A stretch of DNA of 64,000 nt, taken from assembly GCF_017874215.1 (NCBI RefSeq), contig NZ_JAGGLB010000002.1, forward strand, positions 62,001 through 126,000, written 5' to 3'. The translations under genes were made by a program, and so were the position numbers. Positions 15,298 through 24,472 of this stretch are shown in pieces. This DNA is from Paenibacillus eucommiae. GTDB lineage: Bacteria; Bacillota; Bacilli; Paenibacillales; NBRC-103111. The notes under the pieces are model-generated. The model was not told the DNA's origin, did not search any database, and saw nothing but the letters and a program-made list of their open reading frames with translations. How positions within the stretch are numbered: position 1 is the stretch's first letter; every line of letters begins with the position of its first letter.

Positions 15298-16465
15298 TCA
15301 GCTTTGGATAAAGCCGCAGAGCGGCTTCTGCATCAGCAATCTTAACCTCCGAAGTTGAGAAAATACGATGCTTATGCGAGTTGCCTTTTTTCAGCAGCTG
15401 CTCTTCAATAAGGCTAGTGAATTCCTCATGGAGCATCGGAAGCGGTACATCAGCTCCAGTCAGAGCTGCAATATGTAAACAGGTTAAGGTATGATGACTG
15501 ATTCCCCGATGACGCTCTCTCGGATCGGCGAAGCTAATACGGGGAATAATAATGGGTGAACCACCCAATAGATTAACTGCATTTACCAGCTCTCCTACCT
15601 CCACGCCTGTGTGCCCATATGGAGTCGCTGTTCCGGTAATGCCTGGTCCCATAGTAACAATGGCTAAATCTGCGGCCGCTGCATGCTTGGCGGCTAATAA
15701 GGCGCTAAATTTATTAACCGCTTCAAGCCTGCCTCCATATGCCTGACCATATGTGATGGTCATATCGAGCCAGCCAAGCTTTTCAAGTGCTGCTGCATGC
15801 TCGCTAAAAGCCAGAGGAAGCGCCGCCCCATCGGTCATTATATAGGCAATTTTGATTGGTTTATTTCGTTTCGACTGTGAATTTAAATTCACGGCTTTTT
15901 CCTGCTCTTGCCGGTACCGAATCCAACATAAGGCGATAGGAAGCATACTATGCAGCTCCCCAATTAATACTGGCATCCCTTCCAATTGAAGAGCCTCTTG
16001 AAATTGGGCATGGTAGGGACTGGCTTCCTCTTCCACGGTAAGAACGGATCTTTGCATCGCCGTATATGGCAGCTTCATGATATGCCCGCGGGAACGTGCT
16101 TTTTGTTTTTCCGTGAGAGCCTGTGTACCACTTGCTTTATCTCCAGCTTTATCTCCAGCTTTATCTCCATCCTTATCCTCAGCTTCTCCCTCGATCTCGA
16201 TCTCGATCTCAATCTCATCCTCAACCTCACATTCAATGTTAGAATCCAATAAAGCTACAACGAAATGATACCCGCCTGAACCTAGGCCAAGGTTCTCCGC
16301 CGTAGTGTTCAACAGCACTTTATCTCCTGGCTTGAGCAAGTCGCGATTGACTGCCTCATAGATAGCTTTTTCAATTTGATCATTGCGAAGCCTCACACCG
16401 ACAATTTGCAAGTTGCCGCGGACTTCAAGCTGTCCCGTCACCTTGCCTACTTCCCAATTCATCAT
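15161..16465 (-). CDS. DUF3866 family protein with acidic repeat insert
   Basis: 434 residues, start ATG at 16465 with GGGGGAGAGAG in front. An N-terminal beta-rich domain (about 1-75) is followed by a low-complexity acidic and Lys/Gly/Asp insert (about 78-115), and then a domain with KIAYIMTDGAALPLAFS, VTMGPGITGTATPYGHTG and RISFADPRERHRGISHHT. These features match DUF3866, a conserved Firmicute/Actinobacterial family of unknown function. The insert is encoded by two DNA microrepeats (16132-16230). The 3' end overlaps mciZ on the other strand by 137 bp. It sits between mciZ and an M20 peptidase. Confidence 0.75.
   Translation of the reverse strand: MMNWEVGKVTGQLEVRGNLQIVGVRLRNDQIEKAIYEAVNRDLLKPGDKVLLNTTAENLGLGSGGYHFVVALLDSNIECEVEDEIEIEIEIEGEAEDKDGDKAGDKAGDKASGTQALTEKQKARSRGHIMKLPYTAMQRSVLTVEEEASPYHAQFQEALQLEGMPVLIGELHSMLPIALCWIRYRQEQEKAVNLNSQSKRNKPIKIAYIMTDGAALPLAFSEHAAALEKLGWLDMTITYGQAYGGRLEAVNKFSALLAAKHAAAADLAIVTMGPGITGTATPYGHTGVEVGELVNAVNLLGGSPIIIPRISFADPRERHRGISHHTLTCLHIAALTGADVPLPMLHEEFTSLIEEQLLKKGNSHKHRIFSTSEVKIADAEAALRLYPKLITSMGRGWREDPSFFLAVFSAADWAYRLALKASAEQLNNPPTSYP
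16132..16230. repeat. Two adjacent in-frame microrepeats inside the DUF3866 gene
   Basis: A 12-bp unit CTTTATCTCCAG is repeated about three times with a degenerate fourth, and a 6-bp unit TCGATC/TCAATC is repeated about six times next to it. Both periods are multiples of three and give Asp-Lys-Ala-Gly and Glu-Ile runs in the protein. Confidence 0.9.
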
Positions 16466-16535
16466 TCTCTCTCCCCCTGTGCCGCTATATTTTTGACCAA
16501 ATGGCCATCAATTCGCTTGGTTCAATGGATTTCCC

Positions 16536-16569
16536 AACAAAAAAAGAAACCCTTTCTCAAGGATTTCTA
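16536..16569 (-). terminator. Terminator of M20 peptidase gene
   Basis: On the minus strand AGAAATCCTT pairs with AAGGGTTTCT (wobble tolerated) around GAGA, followed by seven T. It lies 32 bp past the stop codon. Confidence 0.7.
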
Positions 16570-16600
16570 ATGTACATATGTATGCTGCAATGATGGTATA

Positions 16601-17746
16601 TTATTCGCCTTTAGCCGCTTCTTTAACGATTGCCAGGACCAGCTCCGCTGTTTGTACCAGATCACTTACAGCTATGTGTTCTTGCGTTGTGTGAATTTCC
16701 TTGTAGCCAACAGCCAGGTTAACCGTAGGAAGGCCCATTCCGTTGAAAATGTTGGCATCGCTTCCTCCGCCTGAATGGAAGGTTTTCGCGGTGAGGCCCA
16801 TATTCTGCATCGCCCTTGCCGCTAAAGCAACGACAGGAGCTTCATCCTCATGCATATAGGAGGCATATACGATTTCCGAAATAAAATCGCACGTTGTGCC
16901 TGCTTCCAGCGCCGCAGCCTCACAGGCTTGGCGCATCGAATGTACTTGTGCCTCCAGCTTGACCTGGTCAATACTGCGCGCTTCCGCTTCCAGCTTGACA
17001 CGATCACAGACCACATTCAACGGACCTATCCCGGAAAAACTGCCAATGTTGGCTGTTGTTTCACTATCGATCCGGCCCAGCTTCATTCTGGCAACGGCTT
17101 TACTCGCCACTTGAATGGCACTGATGCCATCTTCCGGGTTAACCCCTGCATGAGCGGATTTCCCTTGAAAAATAATGGTGATTTCGGCCCGTCCTGGAGC
17201 AGCGGTAGCAATATCGCCAATACTTCCGTTGGAATCGAGCGCATAGCCATAAGCAGCCTTGATCCATTTCGGATCCATAGCCCGTGAGCCTTTCAAGCCA
17301 GATTCTTCACCGGCAGTAATAATGAACTGCAAAGGTCCATGAGGGATTCCTTGCTCCTTTAGCACTTTAATCGCCTCTAACATAGCGGCAATACCCGCCT
17401 TGTCATCGCTCCCAAGAATGGTTGTTCCATCACTGCGGATAATGCCATCTGTCCCAATCTGTGGCCGAATCCCCTGGCCTGGCGCTACTGTGTCCATATG
17501 TGAGGTGAACAGCAGCGTCGGAACTGAGGCTGCTGCAGCGTTATCCAAAGCGGCCGCTTCCAAGGTACAAATTAAATTGCCCGCTCCATGCCCGCTTCGA
17601 TCTGCCGAGTCATCTTCTTCCACCGTTAGGCCCGCTGCTTTAAATTTTTGCTTAAGCACTTCGGAAATTTGCTGCTCGAACCTTGTTTCGCTGTCCACCT
17701 GCACCAAGGAAATAAATTCCTGGATCAAACGATTTTGCTGGATCAT
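16601..17746 (-). CDS. M20-family metallopeptidase, PepT/YqjE-like
   Basis: 381 residues, cytosolic. Metal ligands and catalytic residues are visible: SHMDTVAPG (first His and Asp), GSDDKAGIA (bridging Asp), TAGEESGLKGS (catalytic Glu pair), YALDSNG, and a late HTTQEHI. The dimerisation domain sits between about 185 and 300. It most resembles tripeptidase T-like proteins such as B. subtilis YqjE; substrate cannot be told from the sequence. GGAGGAAAG precedes the ATG. It is divergent from the 32-residue Prli42-like gene. Confidence 0.82.
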   Translation of the reverse strand: MIQQNRLIQEFISLVQVDSETRFEQQISEVLKQKFKAAGLTVEEDDSADRSGHGAGNLICTLEAAALDNAAAASVPTLLFTSHMDTVAPGQGIRPQIGTDGIIRSDGTTILGSDDKAGIAAMLEAIKVLKEQGIPHGPLQFIITAGEESGLKGSRAMDPKWIKAAYGYALDSNGSIGDIATAAPGRAEITIIFQGKSAHAGVNPEDGISAIQVASKAVARMKLGRIDSETTANIGSFSGIGPLNVVCDRVKLEAEARSIDQVKLEAQVHSMRQACEAAALEAGTTCDFISEIVYASYMHEDEAPVVALAARAMQNMGLTAKTFHSGGGSDANIFNGMGLPTVNLAVGYKEIHTTQEHIAVSDLVQTAELVLAIVKEAAKGE

Positions 17747-17821
17747 GCACTTTCCTCCGATACCACGTTTAGGTTACAATAGAACTTATACAAGCCGTTT
17801 CACAAAAAGGAGTGAATATTC

Positions 17822-17920
17822 ATGTATAACAACAAGCTATGGTTTAAAATTGTCATTTATGTGATGTTAATCTCAATTACATTGTCTGGCATTCTTTTAA
17901 CAGCGAGTGCTTTGTTCTAA
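17822..17920 (+). CDS. Prli42-like one-helix membrane miniprotein
   Basis: A 32-residue frame with an excellent Shine-Dalgarno (AAGGAGTGAA) before the ATG. The sequence MYNNKLWFKIVIYVMLISIT is followed by LSGILLTASALF. It has a short basic N-terminus and one membrane helix (about 8-30), the layout of Prli42, the Listeria stressosome anchor, and of related miniproteins near YqjE-like peptidases. The LSGILL part resembles LSSVLT in the Listeria protein. No stressosome genes are in the window, so a stressosome role is not supported here. The gene is short, so coding status rests on the ribosome binding site, hydrophobic profile and family resemblance. Confidence 0.6.
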   Translation: MYNNKLWFKIVIYVMLISITLSGILLTASALF

Positions 17921-17958
17921 GCCTGGCCGATTGCAAGACAGATCTTATTGTTATTAGC

Positions 17959-19335
17959 TTAGTATAGTTTTGTTTCCAAATTATATCCTTCCATGTTTTC
18001 CTTGACGCGCTGCAGAAATCTGCCGCAGATAACACCATCAAGAATCCGGTGATCCAGCGATAGGCATAAATTCACCATGGAACGAACCGCAATCATATCT
18101 TGAATGACGACAGGCTTCTTCACAATCGATTCGAAGGTCAATATGGCCGCCTGAGGATAGTTGATAATCGGGTAAGAGAGAATCGATCCGAAGGAGCCTG
18201 TATTGTTGATCGTAAAAGTACCGCCCTGCATATCGGAAAGCGTCAATTTGCCTGTTCTTGCTTTTTTGGTCAGCACATCAATTTCTCTGGCCAGTCCGGC
18301 AATATTTTTCTGATCAGCCATTTTAATGACAGGTGTTACTACAGAATCTTCAGTTCCGACGGCCAGGGATAAATTAATATCGCGTTTGACGATAATTTTG
18401 TCGACGGCCCATACAGAGTTCATGATAGGGTAGTCCTTGATCGCTCCAACAACAGCTTTCAACAGAAAGGCCAGGTAAGTCAAGTTGACCCCTTCCTGAC
18501 GAGTAAACTCCTCCTTCACCTTATTCCGCAAGGTAACCAGATTCGTAACATCAACCTCAATAGTTGTCCAGGCATGCGGGATTTCCGCTACACTCTGACG
18601 CATATGGCTGGCTATAGCATTACGCATTGGCGTTATATCAATAAAATGCTCTCCGCGCGTGTCACTGGCATGGCTTTCAACCTCTATGAAAGGTGTCTGA
18701 GGATTAGCCGAAAGATGGATACCCGTGCTTCTAACAGGCTCCTTTGCAGGTTTGATATCTCCATTTGCTTGTATCCCATTGTTAGCGGCGGTTTGCCCAT
18801 TGGAAGGCTTTGGTGACAAGTTCGCTGCTGCAGTGGACACGCTTTGAGCTGCTGGATGTGAACTAGTGCCTGCAGCTATTGCCAGCTCGATGTCTTTGCG
18901 GGTAATTCTTCCGCCTAAGCCAGTTCCTGCTACTTGCTGCAAGTCAATATGGTTATCCAACGCCATCCGGTGCACAGCAGGGGAGAATCTGTTTCTCATG
19001 CTAAGATCGGCACTGTTCGTTTCTGCAACCTCTTCAGCTGCCTGATTCCCATTATTGGACCCACTTGCTCCCTGAGCCGCAGAAGCGGGTACCTCGATCA
19101 AGCAAATCGCTTCACCAACCGCTGCAGTAACCCCTTCGCGGCATATAATTTCAACCAATTTCCCCTCAATTGGAGAAGGCATCTCTGTGTTCACTTTCTC
19201 CGTAAAAAGCTCACAAATTACATCATATTGTTCAATATAATCTCCAGGCTGCTTAAGCCATTTGCCTATTGTTGCAGATACAAGGCTTTCTGCCAGATGA
19301 GGAACCGTGACCTCAACTATCCGTTCATTTGCCAT
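17959..19335 (-). CDS. bkdB: Branched-chain 2-oxo acid dehydrogenase E2 (lipoamide acyltransferase)
   Basis: 458 residues from the ATG at 19335, which has GGAGGTG in front. An N-terminal lipoyl domain (about 5-80) carries the lipoylated Lys in LFTEKVNTEMPSP. A Pro/Ala/Ser/Asn-rich linker leads to a peripheral-subunit binding domain (about 110-150, SPAVHRMALDNHIDLQQVAG) and, after a second linker, a catalytic domain ending in LDHRILDGVICGRFLQ, with catalytic His and Asp. It transfers branched acyl groups to CoA, giving precursors for branched-chain fatty acids. It is the last gene of the lpdV-bkdAA-bkdAB-bkdB operon. Confidence 0.9.
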   Translation of the reverse strand: MANERIVEVTVPHLAESLVSATIGKWLKQPGDYIEQYDVICELFTEKVNTEMPSPIEGKLVEIICREGVTAAVGEAICLIEVPASAAQGASGSNNGNQAAEEVAETNSADLSMRNRFSPAVHRMALDNHIDLQQVAGTGLGGRITRKDIELAIAAGTSSHPAAQSVSTAAANLSPKPSNGQTAANNGIQANGDIKPAKEPVRSTGIHLSANPQTPFIEVESHASDTRGEHFIDITPMRNAIASHMRQSVAEIPHAWTTIEVDVTNLVTLRNKVKEEFTRQEGVNLTYLAFLLKAVVGAIKDYPIMNSVWAVDKIIVKRDINLSLAVGTEDSVVTPVIKMADQKNIAGLAREIDVLTKKARTGKLTLSDMQGGTFTINNTGSFGSILSYPIINYPQAAILTFESIVKKPVVIQDMIAVRSMVNLCLSLDHRILDGVICGRFLQRVKENMEGYNLETKLY

Positions 19336-19422
19336 GTTCGTGCACCTCCATTCCAAAAATTGAAAAAACCATCGGTCGCACTTGCTGCGAACAGGTTCAA
19401 AATATCAGCTTCCTAGTTCCTA

Positions 19423-20403
19423 TTAAAACAGTGCCAATTTGCGCATGGCTTCCTTGAGTTTATCAGTATTAAGCAGAAAAAATTTCTCCATCGGCGGATT
19501 GTTGCCAACAGCCGGGGCATCCGGCCCGCAAAGGCGGCTTATCGGAGCATCGAGATCAAAAAGCATCTCCTCAGCAATGATCGCTGAAACTTCCGCACCT
19601 ACACCACCGGTCTTATTATCCTCATGAACGATCAGTACCTTGCCCGTCTTCGCCGCAGCTTCAAGGATGGCCTCCTCGTCCAGCGGCTGAATGGTGCGAA
19701 GGTCTAGCACGTGTGCGCTGATCCCTTCCTTAGCCAGCTCTTCCGCTGCCTGCAGCGCATAATTCACAGTGATCCCATATGAAATCACCGTAATGTCGCT
19801 TCCTTGACGCTTTACTTCCGCTTTGCCAATAGGCACGATGTAATCTTCATCAGGTACGTTCCCCGTTATCGAAAGATAGCATTTCTTATGTTCAAAATAA
19901 AGGACAGGATCAGCGTCACGAATCGCCGCCTTCATCAAACCTTTGGCATCATAGGGGTTGGATGGTGCAACGATCTTGATGCCTGGTGTACCAAAAAATA
20001 CGGATTCCGGGCACTGCGAATGGTACAAAGCGCCTGAGCTGGTCGCTCCGTATGGTGCACGAATAACAATCGGACAATTCCAGTCATTATTGGAGCGATA
20101 ACGGATTTTGGCCGCTTCACTGATGATTTGGTTAGTAGCAGGAAAAATAAAATCGGCAAACTGAATTTCCGCGATCGGCTTCATGCCATACATGGCCGCT
20201 CCGATAGCTACACCGACAATGGCCGATTCGGCTAGAGGAGTATCGAGCACGCGGTCTTCACCATAGAGATCACGCAGTCCCTTAGTGGCATTCAGCACTC
20301 CGCCTTTACCCACATCTTCTCCAAGCACAAACACATTATCGTCCTGCTGCATTTCCTCCTGCATCGCTGAACGAATCGCTTCTAAATAGTTGATAACAGC
20401 CAT
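19423..20403 (-). CDS. bkdAB: Branched-chain 2-oxo acid dehydrogenase E1 beta subunit
   Basis: 326 residues with the transketolase-like E1 beta pattern: FVLGEDVGKGGVLNATKGL, DTPLAESAIVGVAIGAAMYG, PYGATSSGALYHSQ and the C-terminal VLIVHEDNKTGGVGAEVSA. It pairs with the alpha subunit to decarboxylate branched-chain 2-oxo acids. Its ATG follows the bkdAA stop by 3 bp, so translation is likely coupled. Confidence 0.92.
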   Translation of the reverse strand: MAVINYLEAIRSAMQEEMQQDDNVFVLGEDVGKGGVLNATKGLRDLYGEDRVLDTPLAESAIVGVAIGAAMYGMKPIAEIQFADFIFPATNQIISEAAKIRYRSNNDWNCPIVIRAPYGATSSGALYHSQCPESVFFGTPGIKIVAPSNPYDAKGLMKAAIRDADPVLYFEHKKCYLSITGNVPDEDYIVPIGKAEVKRQGSDITVISYGITVNYALQAAEELAKEGISAHVLDLRTIQPLDEEAILEAAAKTGKVLIVHEDNKTGGVGAEVSAIIAEEMLFDLDAPISRLCGPDAPAVGNNPPMEKFFLLNTDKLKEAMRKLALF

Positions 20404-20406
20404 AAT

Positions 20407-21417
20407 TTATTGTCCATCTCCTTCCGCATACACGTGCAGGAGGGTGTCCTCCGGCTTCGGATAAGGCGCTGCTTCTGCGTACTGAGTCGCTTCATGGACT
20501 TCCTTCTTGTGCTTCTCTTGAAGCTCCAGGTCCTGCTCTTCACTCCAAATGCCGCAGTCTTCTAAGTATTGCTTGTATTTTAAGATACCGTCATTCTGGC
20601 GGTTAAAAGCAACTTCTTCCTTCGTTCTGTACAGCATGTCATCATCTGAGGTGGAATGTGGTGATATGCGATACGTAACAATCTCGATCAGTGTAGGGCC
20701 TTCACCCTCGATAGCCCGGGCTCTGGCTTCCTTCATAAGACGGTATACCTCCAGCGCATCCGTTCCGTCAACTTGATAGCCTGGAAAGCCATATCCGATA
20801 GCTCTGTCCGCAATCTTGCCTGATATTTGCTTGTGCAAAGGCACGGAAATCGCATATTGATTATTCTCACAAACAAAAATAACAGGCAGCTTATGCACAC
20901 CAGCAAAATTACAACCCTCGTGAAAATCCCCCTGATTACTGGAGCCTTCCCCAAAAGTAGCTATGCTTACAAATTCCTGCTTTTTCATCTTCGCTGCGAG
21001 AGCAAAGCCTACTGCATGAGGAACTTGGGTTGTTACAGGCGACGAGCCAGTAACGATGTTAAGCTTCTTATCTCCGAAGTGGCCCGGCATTTGCCGTCCG
21101 CCGCTGCTCGGATCCTCCGCTTTGGAAAAGAGGGCAAGCATAAGATCCCTCACAGTCACACCAATCGAGAGCACAAAAGCATAATCGCGATAATAAGGAA
21201 GAAAATAGTCCTTGCGGGGCTGCATGGCAAAAGCCATGCCTACCTGTCCTGCTTCCTGTCCAATACCGGAAACATGAAATGGCACCTTGCCCGCTCGCTG
21301 CAGCATAAATGCACGTTCGTCATATTTTCGCGCCAAATTCATATATGTGTACATCTGGATAGCCTGTTCATCCGACAAACCTAAGCTTTGATGCTTTGAT
21401 AATTGGCCGATTGACAT
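20407..21417 (-). CDS. bkdAA: Branched-chain 2-oxo acid dehydrogenase E1 alpha subunit
   Basis: 336 residues. The thiamine diphosphate motif is FGEGSSNQGDFHEGCNFAGV through VCENNQYAIS (about 155-190), and PHSTSDDDMLYR is the conserved phosphorylation-loop region. It binds TPP and starts oxidative decarboxylation of the keto acids from Val, Leu and Ile. AAGGAGGCGG precedes the ATG. It follows lpdV by 164 bp. Confidence 0.92.
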   Translation of the reverse strand: MSIGQLSKHQSLGLSDEQAIQMYTYMNLARKYDERAFMLQRAGKVPFHVSGIGQEAGQVGMAFAMQPRKDYFLPYYRDYAFVLSIGVTVRDLMLALFSKAEDPSSGGRQMPGHFGDKKLNIVTGSSPVTTQVPHAVGFALAAKMKKQEFVSIATFGEGSSNQGDFHEGCNFAGVHKLPVIFVCENNQYAISVPLHKQISGKIADRAIGYGFPGYQVDGTDALEVYRLMKEARARAIEGEGPTLIEIVTYRISPHSTSDDDMLYRTKEEVAFNRQNDGILKYKQYLEDCGIWSEEQDLELQEKHKKEVHEATQYAEAAPYPKPEDTLLHVYAEGDGQ

Positions 21418-21581
21418 AGATTCCGCCTCCTTGTGGTATAATCACTCATTTTAACAGACAAACGAAAGCCCTTCATTTTTATAGAACAGCCTGTTTCCTG
21501 ATTTTTTGATACCTGGTCCTAAGACTTGGCTCTACATCATTATAAACGCAATTTGCACCGAATACAATTCCTTTGTTTCGC

Positions 21582-23006
21582 CTAGCTGCCAATAGCCCGA
21601 CCATCAACAGCCAGCATGGCTTCGCCAATCGCCTCCGATAACGTAGGGTGTGGATGGATGGTTTGTCCAACTTCCCAAGGCGTTGCATTTAGCACTTGGG
21701 CCAGAGCTGCCTCACTAATATAATCAGTTACATGCGGACCAATCATATGGACTCCCAGAATGTCGTTCGTATCCGCATCTGCCACTACTTTGACAAAGCC
21801 GTCCGACTCACCGTACACTAGCGCCTTGCCAATGGCTTTGAAGCTAAACTTGCCAACCTTAACCTTACGGCCTTGTTCCACAGCCTGTTTCTCCGTCCAT
21901 CCTACATTTGCAATTTCAGGACGTGTGTATGTACACTTTGGAACCATATGGTCTTCCATCGGATGAGGTTCAAGCCCGCAGATATGCTCAACCGCTGCGA
22001 TACCTTCATGACCAGCTACATGCGCAAGCTGCAGCCCTCCAATCACATCACCAATGGCATAAATATGTGACTCTGCCGTTTGCAAATGGCGATTTACCCT
22101 TATAACGCCCTTCTCAGTCTTGATATCAGTGCTTTCAAGGCCTATTCCCGTCACATTCGCTTCCCGTCCTACGGACAGCAGTATTTTATCTGCTTTAAGC
22201 TCAATAATTTCTCCCTGCTTGTCCGCTTGAATAGTTACTTGATTATCCACGATCTGCATCGTATCCGTCATAACCTTAGCACTGGTAATCAGGTTAATAC
22301 GGCGCTTTTTGAAAAGACGCTCAAGCTCTCTGGATATATCCTGATCCTCCAGGCTGGCAATTCGCTGCTCAGCCTCAACGATCGTAACCTCAACACCGAA
22401 ATCACTTAACATAGATGCCCATTCAACTCCGATAACACCTCCGCCTATAATCAGGATAGACTTGGGCAGCTCCTCCATGTTTAAGGCTTCCTCGCTCGTC
22501 ATCACATAGTGGCCGTCAACCTCAAGTCCAGGCAAGCTCCTCGGCTTCGATCCGCTGGCAATGATCAAATTTTGCGATAAGAGCACGTCAATCTCGCCAT
22601 CTGCCTTTTCTACAGAGACAGCCCCACTGCGCGGTGAAAAAATGGAAGGTCCCACAATACGGCCATTCCCATAATATACATCGACTTTATTTTTCTTCAT
22701 CAGAAACTGCACACCTTGGTGCAGTTGGTCAACGATCCGCTGCTTCCGGCTCATAACTCCTGCTACATTCAATTCTATGGATGATGCCGTAATTCCGTAA
22801 TCCTCACTATGCTTCATAGTCGAATACACTTCGGCGCTTCTTAATAATGCTTTACTCGGGATACATCCGCGATGCAGACAGGTTCCTCCCAGCTTGTCCT
22901 TCTCCACAACTGCAACCGTTTTCCCCAGCTGGGCAGCACGTATGGCCGCGATATACCCACCCGTTCCTCCGCCAAGTACAACGATATCATATCTGTTTTC
23001 ACTCAT
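21582..23006 (-). CDS. lpdV: Dihydrolipoamide dehydrogenase (E3) of the Bkd complex
   Basis: 474 residues. FAD-binding VVLGGGTGGYIAAIRAAQLG is at the N-terminus, the redox disulphide is in GGTCLHRGCIPSKALL (Cys near 44 and 49), NAD-binding ILIIGGGVIGVEWASMLSDF is at about 175-195, and the catalytic His-Glu is in HPHPTLSEAIGEA. It reoxidises the lipoyl group of E2. It leads the operon as found here. The B. subtilis neighbours bkdR, ptb, bcd and buk are not in front of it; instead a DUF2627 gene diverges from it. Confidence 0.9.
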   Translation of the reverse strand: MSENRYDIVVLGGGTGGYIAAIRAAQLGKTVAVVEKDKLGGTCLHRGCIPSKALLRSAEVYSTMKHSEDYGITASSIELNVAGVMSRKQRIVDQLHQGVQFLMKKNKVDVYYGNGRIVGPSIFSPRSGAVSVEKADGEIDVLLSQNLIIASGSKPRSLPGLEVDGHYVMTSEEALNMEELPKSILIIGGGVIGVEWASMLSDFGVEVTIVEAEQRIASLEDQDISRELERLFKKRRINLITSAKVMTDTMQIVDNQVTIQADKQGEIIELKADKILLSVGREANVTGIGLESTDIKTEKGVIRVNRHLQTAESHIYAIGDVIGGLQLAHVAGHEGIAAVEHICGLEPHPMEDHMVPKCTYTRPEIANVGWTEKQAVEQGRKVKVGKFSFKAIGKALVYGESDGFVKVVADADTNDILGVHMIGPHVTDYISEAALAQVLNATPWEVGQTIHPHPTLSEAIGEAMLAVDGRAIGS

Positions 23007-23185
23007 ATCCTCATTCCTCCCAAAAAGCTTCGCTATGGCTGAGCTTTTTTATTTATAGCATAGGCCCTATTGTCTCTTACTATATTACCCTTTTTTGCAA
23101 GAGTAAATATAGTCTAAATTATGAATTAGACACGAAAAGCGATTCGCGGTATGATGGATTTAATATGATCAAGCAAGGAGCTAGT

Positions 23186-23449
23186 ATGAAATCACCCTTT
23201 TACCGCTTTGTTGCCATTCTCCTTTTAGTCATACCCGGAATCATGGCCACATATGGATTTTTGGCTATGAAAGATGCTATATTTGCGCAGTTTGCAGAAG
23301 AAAATGGGCACGTGCTTTGGGGCAAATTTTCACTCGGCTTCGTACTGTTTGGACTTGGCGTCGCCTTTATTGGCGGATGGACCTTCTTCCGGGACCGTAA
23401 ACGGAACTATGTGGCTACCCGCTTTAAAGCCAAAAGAAAAAAACAGTAG
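23186..23449 (+). CDS. DUF2627 (YqzF-like) small membrane protein
   Basis: 87 residues from the ATG at 23186, chosen for its AAGGAG. Two membrane helices (about 7-27 and 45-66) and a very basic C-terminus (RDRKRNYVATRFKAKRKKQ) are visible. It matches the DUF2627 family, which sits beside bkd genes in B. subtilis (yqzF) as here. Function unknown. Divergent from lpdV, so both promoters lie in 23007-23185. Confidence 0.75.
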   Translation: MKSPFYRFVAILLLVIPGIMATYGFLAMKDAIFAQFAEENGHVLWGKFSLGFVLFGLGVAFIGGWTFFRDRKRNYVATRFKAKRKKQ

Positions 23450-23495
23450 AACAGGTCTCCTCTGAAGGCATGCTGGTTTGAAAGATGACTTTGAC

Positions 23496-23538
23496 AATAA
23501 AAACCGCGACCCCGAATAAACGGTCCGCGGTTTTTATT
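23496..23538. terminator. Bidirectional terminator
   Basis: AATAAAAACCGCGACC pairs with GGTCCGCGGTTTTTATT around a 10-base loop, with poly-T on both strands. It sits between the convergent DUF2627 and MraY-like genes. Confidence 0.85.
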
Positions 23539-23581
23539 ATTCTATACACTCCTGCATCCAACTTGCTGGCATGTGTTCCAC

Positions 23582-24466
23582 TTATGCCCTTCCCCACCTG
23601 TCGATCCAGTGAAGCACCCTGTTCCGCTCAATCAGCCTGCTAACCGAGCTTACTTCAGCAAGCACATGCAAAATGAGCAGGAGCAGGAGCACGACTAGCT
23701 CAAGCCATATGGGTGCTCCCATAATGAGCCAGCAGCCAAGTGAGAAGCCAAGCAAATTTGCGCCTGTATCCCCAAGCATATGTTTGCCTTGAATGTCTCC
23801 TGGAAATATCAGCACCACACCTATTAGAACCGGAAGCATGACAGGCAGAAGAAAGTGCAGCACCTCACTCGGAAGCCCTTTTAACCCGATAAACAAAACA
23901 ATAGCAAGCAGGATATAAGCTTTTAAGGCTCTTCCCGGCCGGACATCGAGCAAATTGTAGCCATTGGTTATCAGGATAAGCAAAGCAGTTTTGATGATGA
24001 AATGCCATAAAGGAATTACGTTAAAAAAAGGGATCTGAAGCACAAACCATACAGAAACGGCTCCCACTCCAAAAACTTTAACAAGTCCCGTCGTCACAGT
24101 CCCTTCCTCGCTCCATTTTCGCCAATGCCCGCGGAATCCCTTCACAGCTTTGTAGCCCAAAATATCATCAGTCCAACCAATTATAAAAATGATTGTAATA
24201 GCTGTAGTATAGATTACATGAAACGATATTTGCTGCATAACACCCTGTATTTCAGGAACAGGAAGTCGGGCAACGACCGTGTAAAGCATCTCCTGGAATG
24301 CTGCCAGGAGCCAAATAAATACCCCCGTTCCGGTTGGAATGAAGGCTTTAAGATAATTGCTTTCCAGCCGGTTGTGAGCAACCAGAAACCGCAAGCAAAC
24401 AGGGAGCAGCCATCGGCCCGCGGCGAAAAGTATAACCAGGTTCAACAACAAACCTATTTCCAGCAT
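23582..24466 (-). CDS. MraY/WecA-like polyprenyl-phosphate glycosyl-1-phosphate transferase-type membrane protein
   Basis: 294 residues with eight to ten membrane helices. Family motifs are visible: IPTGTG (about 43-48), GWTDDILGYK (Asp-Asp, about 98-107), ITNGYNLLDVRPGRALK (about 165-181), GDTGANLLGF (about 230-240) and VSSVSRLIERNRVLHWIDRWGR at the C-terminus. These match the Mg-binding and lipid-substrate sites of the MraY/WecA superfamily, although several positions (for example the usual PMGG) differ from MraY proper. Substrate unknown. It starts 6 bp after the GT2 gene and forms a set with GT2 and SteA-like genes, suggesting a sugar-lipid or cell-surface role tied to division or sporulation. 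Confidence 0.68.
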   Translation of the reverse strand: MLEIGLLLNLVILFAAGRWLLPVCLRFLVAHNRLESNYLKAFIPTGTGVFIWLLAAFQEMLYTVVARLPVPEIQGVMQQISFHVIYTTAITIIFIIGWTDDILGYKAVKGFRGHWRKWSEEGTVTTGLVKVFGVGAVSVWFVLQIPFFNVIPLWHFIIKTALLILITNGYNLLDVRPGRALKAYILLAIVLFIGLKGLPSEVLHFLLPVMLPVLIGVVLIFPGDIQGKHMLGDTGANLLGFSLGCWLIMGAPIWLELVVLLLLLILHVLAEVSSVSRLIERNRVLHWIDRWGRA

Positions 24467-24472
24467 GCCAGC

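Noticed and set aside
23021..23050. Inverted repeat in the lpdV leader
   Set aside because: AAAAAGCT/AGCTTTTTT is just upstream of the ribosome binding site and may affect start efficiency, but there is no further support for regulation, so it is not listed as a feature.
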